DNA of 49,500 nt from Actinomycetes bacterium (GTDB lineage Bacteria; Actinomycetota; Acidimicrobiia; Acidimicrobiales; CADCSY01): contig JAODBP010000080.1 of assembly GCA_025464025.1 (NCBI GenBank), positions 1 through 49,500 of the forward strand, read 5' to 3'. This document shows positions 1 to 8,365 of this stretch, one piece after another; the stretch's first letter is position 1, and each line of letters starts with the position of its first letter. Position numbers and translations under genes: made by a program. The notes under the pieces are model-generated. The model was not told where the DNA came from, did no database searches, and saw nothing but the letters and a program-made list of their open reading frames with translations.

Positions 1-785
1 CGGTGCGGGCCTACAACGACTGGATGGTGGAGGAGTGGTGCGGGCCGACCGGCGGTCGCTTGATCCCGCTGTGCCTGGTGCCGCTGTGGGATCCCGGGCT
101 CGCCGCCGCCGAGGTCCGCCGCAACGCCGCTCGTGGCTGCCACGCCGTCGCCTTCACCGAGCTGCCGGCGAACCTGGGCCTGCCGTCGCTGCACGACCCC
201 GATCGGCACTGGGATCCGTTCCTGGCCGCGTGCGACGAGACCGGCACGACGGTGAACATGCACATCGGGTCGGGCTCGAAGATGCCGACCACCAGCGCCG
301 ACGCGCCGTCGGGCATCGGCATCGCGCTGACCTCGCTCAACGCCTACATGTCGATGGCCGACTGGCTCCTCTCCGGCGTCCTGGCCAGGTACCCGAGGAT
401 CAAGATCGCGTTCTCCGAGAGCCAGGTCGGCTGGATGCCGTTCCTCCTGGAGCGCGTCGACAGCGTGTTCACCAAGTCGGGCGCCTGGGCCGACCTCGAC
501 CCGGCGCTGACCGAGCTGCCGTCGAGCTACGTCCCGGGCCGGGTCTACGGCTGCTTCTTCGACGACATGGTCGGGGTCGACGCCCGCCACGAGATCGGTG
601 TCGGGCAGCTCGTGTTCGAGACCGACTACCCGCACCAGGACTCGACCTGGCCCAACACGGTCGACGTCGTCGCCGAGATCGCCGCTCGCGTCACGCCGGC
701 CGAGCTGGAGATGCTCGTGCGCACGAACGCCATCGCCATGCTCGACCTCGATCCGGCCGACCTGCGTCCGGCGGTGGCGCGGTGA
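1..785 (+). CDS. Amidohydrolase (ACMSD-like amidohydrolase_2 family), 5' end missing
   Basis: The reading frame is open from the left edge to a TGA at 783-785, so only the C-terminal part (about 260 residues) is present. It reads as the metal-dependent amidohydrolase_2 family (decarboxylases and hydrolases of the ACMSD type). Support comes from a buried HIG motif (VNMHIGSGS), a helix-rich TIM-barrel layout and the late ETDYPHQDSTWP segment, which normally supplies the conserved active-site Asp of this family. The N-terminal HxH metal motif must lie upstream of the window. The stop overlaps the GTG start of the next amidohydrolase (GTGA), so the two are translationally coupled and probably act in one catabolic pathway. 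The substrate cannot be told from the sequence. Confidence 0.8.
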   Translation, partial: VRAYNDWMVEEWCGPTGGRLIPLCLVPLWDPGLAAAEVRRNAARGCHAVAFTELPANLGLPSLHDPDRHWDPFLAACDETGTTVNMHIGSGSKMPTTSADAPSGIGIALTSLNAYMSMADWLLSGVLARYPRIKIAFSESQVGWMPFLLERVDSVFTKSGAWADLDPALTELPSSYVPGRVYGCFFDDMVGVDARHEIGVGQLVFETDYPHQDSTWPNTVDVVAEIAARVTPAELEMLVRTNAIAMLDLDPADLRPAVAR

Positions 786-2467
786 GCTACGACCTCGTCA
801 TCCGCAACGGCCGCGTCGTCGACGGCTCCGGGTTGGGCGGCTACCACGCCGACGTGGGCGTGCTCGACGGGCGCATCGCCACCATCGGGCGGATCCGCGA
901 GCGGGGCGCGGTCGACGTCGACGCCGAGGGTCACGCCGTCACCCCCGGGTTCATCGACGGGCACACCCACCTCGACGCCCAGGTGTTCTGGGACCCGCTC
1001 GGGGCCAACTCCTGCTGGCACGGGGTGACGACCGTCGTCATGGGCAACTGCGGGTTCACGCTCGCTCCCGCCTCGAGCGAGGACCGCCTGCTCGTCATCC
1101 GCAGCCTCGAGCGGGCCGAGGACATGTCGCGCGCCGCCATGGACGCCGGCATCGACTGGTCGTGGACCACGTTCGCCGAGTACCTCGACGCCGTCGACCG
1201 CCTGCCCAAGGGCATCAACTACGCGGCCCAGATCGGCCACAGCGCGCTGCGCACCTTCGCCATGGGGGAGCGGGCGTTCGAGGAGGAGGCCACCGACGAC
1301 GACCTGGAGGTCATGGCCACCGAGCTCCGCGCCGCGCTCCGGGCCGGCGCCGCCGGGTTCACCACGTCGCGGACCCAGCACCACCAGACCTCCGACGACC
1401 GCCCGGTGGCGTCGCGGCTGGCGTCGTGGGACGAGGTCCGCCACCTCGTCGGCGTGCTCGGCGACCTCGGGGCCGGCACGTTCCAGTTCGTCGAGGACGC
1501 GCCGCCACCCGAGCTCCGCCCGGCCCGGAACGCCCAGATCATCGAGCTCGCGGTCGAGACCGGCGTGCCGTTCGCCGTCGGTGCCACCAGCGGGGCGGAC
1601 CGGATCCTGCCGTTCCTCGACGACGCCGGGGCAGCCGGCGCCCGGGTCTTCGGGCTCAGCCACTGCCGCGGCATCGGCACGATGTCGTCGTTCCGCACGC
1701 AGCTGCCGTTCGACCGCCTCCCGGAGTGGCGCGACCTCCGAGCCCTTCCGGTCGAGGAGCAGCGGCGGCGCCTCTCCGATCCCGACCTGGTCGCCCGACT
1801 GGCCCGCATCGCCCTCGACGGGCCCTACCCGAACGCGTACGGCGGCGAGGCCCGCGCCCCCGACTTCGACCGGATGCAGGTGCTGGAGCGGCCGGTGCCG
1901 CCGAACCCGACGGTCGCCGAGGCGGCGGCGAGTCGCGGCGTCGACCCCGTCACCTACATCATCGAGCGTTCGCTCGAGTCGGACGTCGACGTGTTCTTCG
2001 TGCAGACCAACACCCCGTTCGACCATGCCGACGTCAAGCGCATCCTCGAGCACCCGCACACGGTGATGGCCTTCTCCGACTCGGGCGCCCACGTCTCGCA
2101 GATGTCGGACGCATCCATCCAGACCCACCTGCTCGCCCATTGGGTGCGCGATCGCCAGGACTTCACGTTCGAGGCGGCCATCCGGATGCTGACCCTGGCG
2201 CCGGCGCGCGCCTGGGGCTTCCACGACCGGGGCCTCGTGCGCGAGGGCCTCGTCGCCGACCTCAACGTGATCGACCCGGCCACGGTCGGACCGGCCATGC
2301 CGACGGTCGTGCACGACCTGCCGGCCGGCGGCAAGCGCATCGAGCAGAAGGCCACCGGCCTCCTCGCCACCGTCGTCGGCGGCCAGCTGGTGCACCACGC
2401 CGGGCAGCACGTCGGGGCCCTGCCCGGTCGCCTCCTCCGCGGTCCCCTCGCCCGGGGGGAGCGCTAG
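782..2467 (+). CDS. N-acyl-D-amino-acid deacylase family amidohydrolase
   Basis: A 561-residue protein starting at the GTG that overlaps the previous stop. It begins with the typical amidohydrolase beta-sandwich strand (YDLVIRNGRVVDGSG). The metal motif GFIDGHTHLD (H61, H63) follows, then a conserved Cys in VVMGNCGF (C90) and a late FSDSGAH motif near residue 434 with the catalytic Asp. This pattern matches the D-aminoacylase / N-acyl-D-amino-acid deacylase branch, which hydrolyses N-acylated amino acids or related amides. Length is slightly above the usual 480-550 residues. Cytoplasmic, with no signal peptide. Coupling to another amidohydrolase suggests degradation of an amide or cyclic compound; the substrate is inferred only at class level. 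Confidence 0.85.
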   Translation: MSYDLVIRNGRVVDGSGLGGYHADVGVLDGRIATIGRIRERGAVDVDAEGHAVTPGFIDGHTHLDAQVFWDPLGANSCWHGVTTVVMGNCGFTLAPASSEDRLLVIRSLERAEDMSRAAMDAGIDWSWTTFAEYLDAVDRLPKGINYAAQIGHSALRTFAMGERAFEEEATDDDLEVMATELRAALRAGAAGFTTSRTQHHQTSDDRPVASRLASWDEVRHLVGVLGDLGAGTFQFVEDAPPPELRPARNAQIIELAVETGVPFAVGATSGADRILPFLDDAGAAGARVFGLSHCRGIGTMSSFRTQLPFDRLPEWRDLRALPVEEQRRRLSDPDLVARLARIALDGPYPNAYGGEARAPDFDRMQVLERPVPPNPTVAEAAASRGVDPVTYIIERSLESDVDVFFVQTNTPFDHADVKRILEHPHTVMAFSDSGAHVSQMSDASIQTHLLAHWVRDRQDFTFEAAIRMLTLAPARAWGFHDRGLVREGLVADLNVIDPATVGPAMPTVVHDLPAGGKRIEQKATGLLATVVGGQLVHHAGQHVGALPGRLLRGPLARGER

Positions 2468-2479
2468 GGCGAGGGCCAC

Positions 2480-2905
2480 CTACCGGTCGAGGATCGAGCG
2501 GTCGCCGGTCTCCCACCGCGGGGTGAGGGTCACGGCGCCGATCAGCCACCGGCCGTCGACGTGGACCAGTTCGTAGCGGTAGTCGCCGCCGACCACCCAC
2601 GGCGTGGTGCCGGGCGCCGAGACGTGGGTCGCCTGGAACGAGGCGGTCACCGTCGCGGTGTCGCCGGCGATGTCGACGAGGTGGTTCGTGACGAGGTGCT
2701 GGGTCGTCAGGGGCGCGAGCGACCTCGCCCACATCGATGCGACGTCACCGGCGGCGAGCTCGAAGGGGGCACCGCCGAGGAGGGCGGAGTAGTCGAGCCG
2801 CACGTTCGGGGTGAAGAGGTCGGGGAGCTCGTCCCAGCGGCGGCCGTCCGTGAGCACCGCCATGCGCGTGGTCGCCTCGATGATCTCGGTGCGGGCGTCG
2901 GTCAT
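2480..2905 (-). CDS. SnoaL-like / NTF2-fold protein
   Basis: A 141-residue protein if translation starts at the ATG at 2905 (MTDARTEI); an upstream in-frame start would add 12 residues with no family character. It has the SnoaL-like NTF2 fold. An N-terminal helix (RTEIIEATTRMAVLTDGRRW) precedes an FTPNVRLDYSAL strand, a central TQHLVTNHLVDI segment and a C-terminal YELVHVDGRWLIGAVTLTPRWETGD hairpin. Members are small cyclases, dehydratases or isomerases, or non-enzymatic pocket proteins. The gene converges on the upstream deacylase with a 12-bp gap. The specific reaction is unknown. Confidence 0.75.
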   Translation of the reverse strand: MTDARTEIIEATTRMAVLTDGRRWDELPDLFTPNVRLDYSALLGGAPFELAAGDVASMWARSLAPLTTQHLVTNHLVDIAGDTATVTASFQATHVSAPGTTPWVVGGDYRYELVHVDGRWLIGAVTLTPRWETGDRSILDR

Positions 2906-3064
2906 GCGCCACTGTCGCCGAGCTTGTACGCCTCCGGCCAAGCGCCGCGGTCGTCGGACGCCGCATCCGACCGCGGGCCAGGGACGCTGGTCCCCACCAT
3001 GCGGAGTGCTGAATGGCTGGGTCGGGTGCCCCGCCGGCGGCCTACGTCCCGGTCCCGCAGCTGG

Positions 3065-3730
3065 TCAGCGCTGCGTCACGGTCACCCGCACGGCCCTGCT
3101 GCCCTTGCGGTTGGCCACGACCTCGACCGGGCCGACGAGGCCGGTGTGGGCCACGTGGGTGCCGCCGCACGGGACGGCAGCGTGCCCATCTATCCGCCAC
3201 CACCAGCGGTCCGGGTCGGCGGCGTCGGCGGTCCGCTCGATCGGGAGGTCGGCCTCGACCAGGCGCGCCACAGCGGCGCGCACCTCCTCGATCGGGAAGC
3301 CGCCAGCCGCCGCCGGCCAGGCCACGTCGATGCGGGCCCGCTCGACGGCGATGTCGCCGCCGCCGACGAGCGAGCCCGGGCCTATCACGCGTTCGGTCGC
3401 CAGGAACAGGAGGTGCTGCGCGGTGTGCAGCGCCATGACCCGCTCGCGGCGCAGGCGATCGACGCGGGCGTCGACCGCGCTCCCCGGGCTCAGCGAGGCG
3501 GCCAGCTCGGGATCGCACACGTGGTGGACGACCCCCGTCCCCGCGGGGTCGAAGACGGTGTCGAGGACTGGCACGTCCCCGATCGAGCCAGTGTCGCCGA
3601 CCTGGCCGCCGGAGCGGGCGTAGAAGGCGGTGGCCCGCAGCTCGACGACGCCGCCGGGGTGGACGGCGGTGATCTCGGCCGGGAACTCGAACCGGGTCGG
3701 CTCGGCGCGGTGCAGCAGGTGGGTGGGCAT
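3065..3730 (-). CDS. alaX: AlaX-like alanyl-tRNA editing protein
   Basis: A 221-residue free-standing editing protein related to the second additional domain of alanyl/threonyl-tRNA synthetases. It hydrolyses mischarged tRNA-Ala (Ser- or Gly-tRNA-Ala). The zinc/catalytic set is visible: HxxxH in MALHTAQHLL (H102, H106) and CGGTHVAHTG (C188, H192), preceded by the FYARSGGQVGD motif shared with AlaRS. The ATG at 3730 is preferred because GAGGAG lies six bases upstream; a GTG at 3766 would overlap the next gene. The gene lies just downstream of a 2OG oxygenase gene on the same strand, probably in one transcript. Confidence 0.9.
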   Translation of the reverse strand: MPTHLLHRAEPTRFEFPAEITAVHPGGVVELRATAFYARSGGQVGDTGSIGDVPVLDTVFDPAGTGVVHHVCDPELAASLSPGSAVDARVDRLRRERVMALHTAQHLLFLATERVIGPGSLVGGGDIAVERARIDVAWPAAAGGFPIEEVRAAVARLVEADLPIERTADAADPDRWWWRIDGHAAVPCGGTHVAHTGLVGPVEVVANRKGSRAVRVTVTQR

Positions 3731-3756
3731 CGGAAGCTCCTCGGAGGCCGGCACGG

Positions 3757-4545
3757 TCAGGACCACACGACGAGCCGGCCGTGCTCGTCGGGGCCGTAGA
3801 ACACGGAGAAGGTCAGCCGGTCACCGACACCGGTCACGGGCGCCACCTCGTGGATGCGGGTCGAGGGGAACAGCACGACGTCGCCGGCGGTGGCGGTGAC
3901 GCCGGCGAAGCCCACACCGGCCAGGGCCGCCTGGGCGTAGCCCCAGGCGTAGGTCGGGTCGTCGTCGGTCGGCCGCTTGTCGTAGACGGTGGTCGAGCCG
4001 CCCGCCGTGGGCATGGCGAGGTAGAGCAGCAGGCTGCCCTGGCTCTTCGTGCGACCGATCGACAGGTCCGGCGTCTCCCGGGCGGCGTCGTCGGTGTGCG
4101 GCAGGGTGCCGCCGGGGATCGAGCGCAGGACGCCGGCGAAGTACGGCCGGCCACCCTCCTCGGCGATCACCACCGGCCCGTCCCACGACCGCCGGAGGAA
4201 GTCGAGGACGAAGTCGAGGGGGTCGATGATGCCGGCGCGGGCGAAGCAGGCCCGGAGCCGACGCGAGCAGGCGGCGACCTCGTCGAAGTACGACGCGAAG
4301 TCGGTCCCCACGTGGTCGAACACCGTTGGGCCGACCTTCAGGACCGGCGCGGCGCCGGGCACGCCGACGGTGGCGGGGTAGGGGCTGAGCTCCAACGTGC
4401 GCACGGCGGCCACGACCTGGTCGCAGTAGCCGACGTCGAGGTGGTTCGGCAGGTGCCGGACGAGGCGGTGGCCGTCGAGGAGCTCCTGGAGCTCCCCAGG
4501 GACGAGGCCCGCCGTCGGGGCGAGCACAAGTGCGGGATCGGACAT
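3757..4545 (-). CDS. 2-oxoglutarate/Fe(II)-dependent oxygenase
   Basis: A 262-residue protein with the non-haem iron facial triad of the 2OG dioxygenases. HTD is at H150/D152 and the distal His is in IHEVAPV (H232). R243 in DRLTFSVF sits at the usual 2OG-carboxylate position. The jelly-roll region GDVVLFPSTRIHEVAPV resembles prolyl-hydroxylase-like and free-amino-acid hydroxylases. The ATG at 4545 follows a purine-rich GAGAGGAG site. No signal peptide. The substrate is unknown. Being beside alaX raises the possibility that the product is a non-standard amino acid, which is inference from context only. Confidence 0.8.
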   Translation of the reverse strand: MSDPALVLAPTAGLVPGELQELLDGHRLVRHLPNHLDVGYCDQVVAAVRTLELSPYPATVGVPGAAPVLKVGPTVFDHVGTDFASYFDEVAACSRRLRACFARAGIIDPLDFVLDFLRRSWDGPVVIAEEGGRPYFAGVLRSIPGGTLPHTDDAARETPDLSIGRTKSQGSLLLYLAMPTAGGSTTVYDKRPTDDDPTYAWGYAQAALAGVGFAGVTATAGDVVLFPSTRIHEVAPVTGVGDRLTFSVFYGPDEHGRLVVWS

Positions 4546-4562
4546 GTCCTCTCCTCTCGGTG

Positions 4563-4578
4563 CCGGTCGGTCGACCGG
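4563..4578. other. Perfect hairpin CCGGTC-ggtc-GACCGG
   Basis: A 6-bp stem with a 4-base loop sits in the 84-bp gap between murD2 and the oxygenase gene, just upstream of the oxygenase ribosome-binding site. It contains the 10-bp palindrome CGGTCGACCG. It could be an operator or a leader hairpin. Confidence 0.3.
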
Positions 4579-4600
4579 TCACCGGGAAGACGTGGGACGT

Positions 4601-4629
4601 GCGCCCGAAAGGGGGTCAGCCGGGGGCGC
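4601..4629 (-). terminator. Putative hairpin terminator after murD2
   Basis: GCGCCC (4601-4606) and GGGCGC (4624-4629) form a GC stem immediately downstream of the murD2 stop. No T-tract follows, as is common in high-GC actinobacteria. Confidence 0.35.
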
Positions 4630-5928
4630 TCAAGGGCCGCACTCGAGCGCGAGGCGGGTGAAGGCCTCGGCTCGCTCGCGGTAGTTGCGGTAGGTGCCGA
4701 AGCTCGGTGCTGCCGGGGAGAGGAGCACCACCCCGTCGGGCGCCGCCCACGCGAACCCGCGGGTGACGGCGGCGTCGAGGTCGTCGCACCGCACGAGCTC
4801 GAGGTGCTCGGCGGCGGTCGCGTCGATGGCCGCGGCGATCCGCTCGCCGCTGCTGGGGAGGGTCAGGGCCAGGGTGGGCTCCTGCCGCCCGGCGAGGGCG
4901 TGCGCGAGAGGGTGGTAGTCGATGCCGCGGTCGAACCCGCCGAGGATGAGCGCCACGCGGCGCCCGGGGAACGCCGCCACCGCGGCGATCGTCGGGAGCA
5001 CGTTCGTCGAGAGGCTGTCGTCGTAGAACTCGACGCCCTGCACGGTGGCGACGTGCTGCAGCCGGCTCGACAGGTTGCGGTACCCCTCCGCCGCGGCCGC
5101 CAGGGCGTCGGGCTCGCTCGCCCCCTCGACCCCGGCCTCGGCGAGGAGAGCGGCGGCGATGGCGGCGTTCGTGGCGTTGTGCTGGCCCACCAGCCCCAGG
5201 TGCTGCCACCAGGGCACCGCCTGGTCGGCACCGACCCAGCGAACGGTGCCGCCGATCAGCGAGGCGTGGCCGCGCAGCTCCTCGTCCTCACCGCAAACGG
5301 CGACCCGCACGCCGGGCTGGCGGGTGATCGAGAGCTTGTCCGAGTAGTAGGTGTCGAGGCCGCCGTGCCAGTCGAGGTGGTCGGCGTGCAGCGAGGTCAC
5401 GCCCACGACCGGCGGGGCGACGGCCACGTCGGTGGCCTGGTAGCTCGACACCTCGATGACCCAGAGGTCGTGGTCGTCGCCGGCTCCGGGGTCGTAGGGC
5501 GCGACGCCGAGGTTCCCGCCGACGAAGCACCGGACGCCGAGGCCGTTCGCGAGGTGGCCGGCGATCGACACGGTGGTGCTCTTCCCCTTCGTGCCCGTCA
5601 CGCAGATGACCCGCTCGCGGTCGACGTCGTGCAGCCAAAGGCCCATCCCGCCCACGACCGGGATGCCGCTGGCCTCGAGGTCCTGCACGTCCTGCCGGTA
5701 CCGGCTGATGCCCGGCGTCTTCACGACGACGTCGCAGGTGGCCAGCAGCTCCAACCCCCCGGCGTCGGTGGCGGTCACGTCTTCGGCCGCCGGTCGGTCG
5801 TCGACCTGGATCGGCTCGATCCCGAGCGAGCGCAGGCGCCGCAGGTTCGCCGCGCCCTCGACGCCCAAGCCCCACAGCCCCACCCGGTCGTGGCGGACGA
5901 GGTCAGACCAGCCGAAGGTCGGACGCAT
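4630..5928 (-). CDS. murD2: MurD2: UDP-MurNAc-L-Ala:L-Glu ligase
   Basis: A 432-residue Mur ligase. An N-terminal Rossmann-like region (VGLWGLGVEGAANLRRL) is followed by the ATP P-loop VTGTKGKSTT (K116). The conserved central motifs EVSSYQ and HADHLDWHG come next, then the LVGQHNATN ligase motif and a C-terminal LILGGFDRG / SFGTYRNYRERAEAF domain, as in MurD. It overlaps the upstream murL by 26 bp. In organisms with MurL, the MurD2 variant adds L-Glu instead of D-Glu to UDP-MurNAc-L-Ala, and MurL then epimerises it. Because of this pairing I call it MurD2 rather than ordinary MurD; a separate canonical murD elsewhere would not contradict this. Confidence 0.85.
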   Translation of the reverse strand: MRPTFGWSDLVRHDRVGLWGLGVEGAANLRRLRSLGIEPIQVDDRPAAEDVTATDAGGLELLATCDVVVKTPGISRYRQDVQDLEASGIPVVGGMGLWLHDVDRERVICVTGTKGKSTTVSIAGHLANGLGVRCFVGGNLGVAPYDPGAGDDHDLWVIEVSSYQATDVAVAPPVVGVTSLHADHLDWHGGLDTYYSDKLSITRQPGVRVAVCGEDEELRGHASLIGGTVRWVGADQAVPWWQHLGLVGQHNATNAAIAAALLAEAGVEGASEPDALAAAAEGYRNLSSRLQHVATVQGVEFYDDSLSTNVLPTIAAVAAFPGRRVALILGGFDRGIDYHPLAHALAGRQEPTLALTLPSSGERIAAAIDATAAEHLELVRCDDLDAAVTRGFAWAAPDGVVLLSPAAPSFGTYRNYRERAEAFTRLALECGP

Positions 5929-7243
5929 GCGGCTCGGGGATGAAGTGCTGGCCGATCGGTGCGAGGAGCCGCTCGACGGCGTCGGGGGCCACGGGCGCCT
6001 CGGGCTCGAGGGCTCGGAGGACCTCGTTGGCGGCCCGGTCTGGGCGCTCGGCCGCCAGGTGCACGGCGGCGCGGCACTCCTCCTCGTCGCCCACGCACTC
6101 GAACGGCTTGTCGATCGAGGAGGAGCCGAGGAGGGAGCGGAACGTGTCGAGGAGCGTGGGATCCTGGAGCGGCTCCTGGCCCTGGAAGATGGCGTCGAGC
6201 TCCGTCCGGGCCAGGAACGGGCTGAGGATGAGGTCGATGAACACGCACTTGTCGCAGCGGCCGCACCACCGGTCCAGCCGCAGTGCGGGATCGATGTGGA
6301 AGGCGCGGTTGCACGAGCGGAAGGCTCGGTGGAACCGGGGCAGCCCGGCGAACTCCCGTGCGATCCACAGCTCCGAGAACGGGCGGAGGAGCGAGTAGTA
6401 CTGCGGCTCGGGTCCGAGGATGCTGGCGATGCCAGCCCGGAACACCCGCTCGAAGTCGAGGCTCTTGGAGTGCTGATGGTTCACCGGCGTGCCGAGGTGC
6501 TCGCGGGTGGCCGATGACGCCGACCACTCGTTCGACATCACGACGGCGTCGCGGGCCGAGGTGACGGCGGCCAGCACGGCGATGGCCGAGATGATCCCGG
6601 TGATCGGGATGTGCCCGTTGAGGAACCCGAGCTCCCGCGACCGCAGGATCGACGGGTCGAGCTGCCGGCTTGCTCGCAGCACTGGCAGCTTGGTGGCGGC
6701 GGCGGCCGTCTCGATCGCCTCGAAGCGCGTGCCGGCCTGGCTGACGACGAACAGGGCGGCGTCCGGCGTCGTCCTCGTGACCAGGTCGACGGAGACGAGG
6801 GAGTCGAGCCCGCCGCCGAAGGGGACGAGCGGCTGCCGCACCACTGCCGGGCCGGCTCCGGCCGCCCGGCCCGGCACGGGGGTGCCGCCCTCGAGCCGGA
6901 GGCCGCGGAGGTCGAGGTCGTTGTGGTAGGCGAACTCGCCGAGGCCGTCGACGTAGTGGCTGTGGAGCAGCGACCGGACCTCGTCGGTGACCGGGACCGT
7001 GCCGAGGTCGACGACCTCGGGGGCGAACGCCTTGTAGTACGACACGCCGGCGAGCAGGAACACCAAGCCGGCCGCCGCCTCGGCGCCGGGCTCGTCGAAG
7101 CTCCCCTGGTCGAGCGTGACCCGCTCCTGGAAGCGCCGGCCGCCGACCTCGTAGGTGAACGTGAGCGTGGACGACCCCGCGTCGAGGTCGAGGTCCCGGT
7201 AGTGGAACGCCTCCGCTCGCACCGGGAGGTCAGCCGCAGTCAT
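5903..7243 (-). CDS. murL: MurL: UDP-MurNAc-L-Ala-L-Glu epimerase
   Basis: A 446-residue protein matching the MurL family, which converts the terminal L-Glu of UDP-MurNAc-L-Ala-L-Glu to D-Glu and so replaces glutamate racemase. The N-terminal half is a beta-rich domain (LTFTYEVGGRRFQERV). The middle has a PP-loop-like PFGGGLDSLV segment (residues 141-150), and around residues 328-335 there is a Cys cluster RWCGRCDKC. Length is typical (about 450). It is the first gene of the murL-murD2 pair, overlapping by 26 bp, so expression should be tightly linked. The identification rests on these motifs plus the MurD neighbour. Confidence 0.82.
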   Translation of the reverse strand: MTAADLPVRAEAFHYRDLDLDAGSSTLTFTYEVGGRRFQERVTLDQGSFDEPGAEAAAGLVFLLAGVSYYKAFAPEVVDLGTVPVTDEVRSLLHSHYVDGLGEFAYHNDLDLRGLRLEGGTPVPGRAAGAGPAVVRQPLVPFGGGLDSLVSVDLVTRTTPDAALFVVSQAGTRFEAIETAAAATKLPVLRASRQLDPSILRSRELGFLNGHIPITGIISAIAVLAAVTSARDAVVMSNEWSASSATREHLGTPVNHQHSKSLDFERVFRAGIASILGPEPQYYSLLRPFSELWIAREFAGLPRFHRAFRSCNRAFHIDPALRLDRWCGRCDKCVFIDLILSPFLARTELDAIFQGQEPLQDPTLLDTFRSLLGSSSIDKPFECVGDEEECRAAVHLAAERPDRAANEVLRALEPEAPVAPDAVERLLAPIGQHFIPEPHASDLRLV

Positions 7244-7300
7244 GTCGCGGCCAGGGTACTGGTCGGCCCTCGGTTGCGAGCGTGGCCCCCGGGTGCGCGC

Positions 7301-7333
7301 CGAGGGGCGAGCCCGGGGTGGGCTCGCCCCTCG
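7301..7333 (-). terminator. Strong hairpin terminator, 14-bp perfect stem
   Basis: CGAGGGGCGAGCCC (7301-7314) and GGGCTCGCCCCTCG (7320-7333) pair perfectly around a 5-base loop, 15 bp after the stop of the leftward secreted-protein gene and before murL. It should separate the two leftward transcripts. Confidence 0.7.
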
Positions 7334-7348
7334 TGGCCGCGGGCTGGA

Positions 7349-8191
7349 TCAGTACCAGTTGCAGCCGTAGGCCTCGATGCCGATGATCTGTCCGGTCCAC
7401 AGCTGCTTCATGTGGATGCACTGGCCGGTGTTCTTGGCCTGTTGCCAGGTGTTGTAGACCCAGTTGGTGTACGCCCCGGCGATGGCGATGCAGGCCGAGT
7501 TGCCCCGGCAGGCCGCCTTGACGATGCCGCCGACGTTCCACCAGTTCGCCTGCCAGCGGACGTCGTTGATGGAGTACCAGTCCTCGTGGCCCCACCACCG
7601 GTTGGCCGACACCGGGTCGACCATGACCGGCAGCTGCGCGCCGGCCAGCTCGACGTCGATGACGAGCTCGCCACCCTGGATCCGGTAGCGGGCGGGCACG
7701 GTGGCGCCGCTGGCGTCGACCGCGACGGCCGGGGCCAGGGTGGTCGTGCCGTGCGACGTGCGCACCTCGATGGCGCCCGTGGGCTCGTGCACGACCTCGG
7801 CGTCGGCCGGGAGCGTGACGGGGAACCGGTGGCGCTCGGCGGAGCGGTCCTTGATGATCAGGCCGAACTGGTCCATGCCAGCGCCGTCGCTGGCGGCGAC
7901 GATCGTGGTGCCGTCGTCGGTGGTCCCGAGCTCGACGTAGCCGTCGTGCCCGGTCGCCACGCCCTCGATGCCCGTGTCGACGGTGACGACGCCGAGCTGG
8001 AGCTCGCCGTCGCGCTCGGCCAGCTGGTCGTTGGCGATGCCCTGGAACGGGGCGTGGCCCCGGAAGACCTCGACGGCGCGCTCGACAGCGCTCGAGGTGG
8101 CGTTGGCCGGCGACATCGACATCGCCGTCATGCCGACCACCAGCAGCGCGCCGACGAAGGCGGCCAGCCGGCGGGTGCGGTGCATGCTCAT
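7349..8191 (-). CDS. Secreted protein of unknown function
   Basis: A 280-residue protein with a clear Sec signal peptide: basic MSMHRTRR, a hydrophobic stretch and a likely cleavage near SPANA-TSS. The ATG at 8191 is chosen because AAGGAGG lies five bases upstream. The mature part begins with about 160 residues of beta-rich sequence (ELGTTDDGTTIVAA, IEVRTSHGTTTLAPAVAVDA). It ends with a Trp/Cys-rich region (ANRWWGHEDWYSIND, VKAACRGNSACIAIAGAY, YGCNWY). The four cysteines probably form disulfides outside the cell. I do not recognise the family; a wall-associated or toxin/bacteriocin-like secreted protein is possible. Confidence 0.75.
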   Translation of the reverse strand: MSMHRTRRLAAFVGALLVVGMTAMSMSPANATSSAVERAVEVFRGHAPFQGIANDQLAERDGELQLGVVTVDTGIEGVATGHDGYVELGTTDDGTTIVAASDGAGMDQFGLIIKDRSAERHRFPVTLPADAEVVHEPTGAIEVRTSHGTTTLAPAVAVDASGATVPARYRIQGGELVIDVELAGAQLPVMVDPVSANRWWGHEDWYSINDVRWQANWWNVGGIVKAACRGNSACIAIAGAYTNWVYNTWQQAKNTGQCIHMKQLWTGQIIGIEAYGCNWY

Positions 8192-8254
8192 GGTTGCCTC
8201 CTTGCCGGACGTCACGGTGACGACCGGCGGTGGTGACACGGCCGGCGGGTGCGA

Positions 8255-8274
8255 AAAAGGGGGTGGACCCCCTT
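8255..8274. promoter_or_regulatory. Palindrome AAAGGGGGT-gg-ACCCCCTTT between divergent genes
   Basis: A perfect 9-bp inverted repeat lies in the 174-bp divergent region between the secreted-protein gene and the sigma-like gene. Read on the minus strand it is followed by five T, so it could act as an attenuator or terminator in the leader of the secreted-protein gene. It could also be an operator shared by both genes. Confidence 0.4.
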
Positions 8275-8365
8275 TCGGCGACCGGTCCGCCGTCTGCCGG
8301 GAGCCATGGTCCGCCTCGCCGATCGCACCATCACGAGCCGCCGAGCCGCCCTAACCTTCCGCGCC

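Noticed and set aside
35..781. N-terminal extension of the D-aminoacylase gene back to position 35
   Set aside because: The added 249 residues are an Arg/Pro-rich out-of-frame reading of the first amidohydrolase; the GTGA overlap at 782 gives a normal family start.
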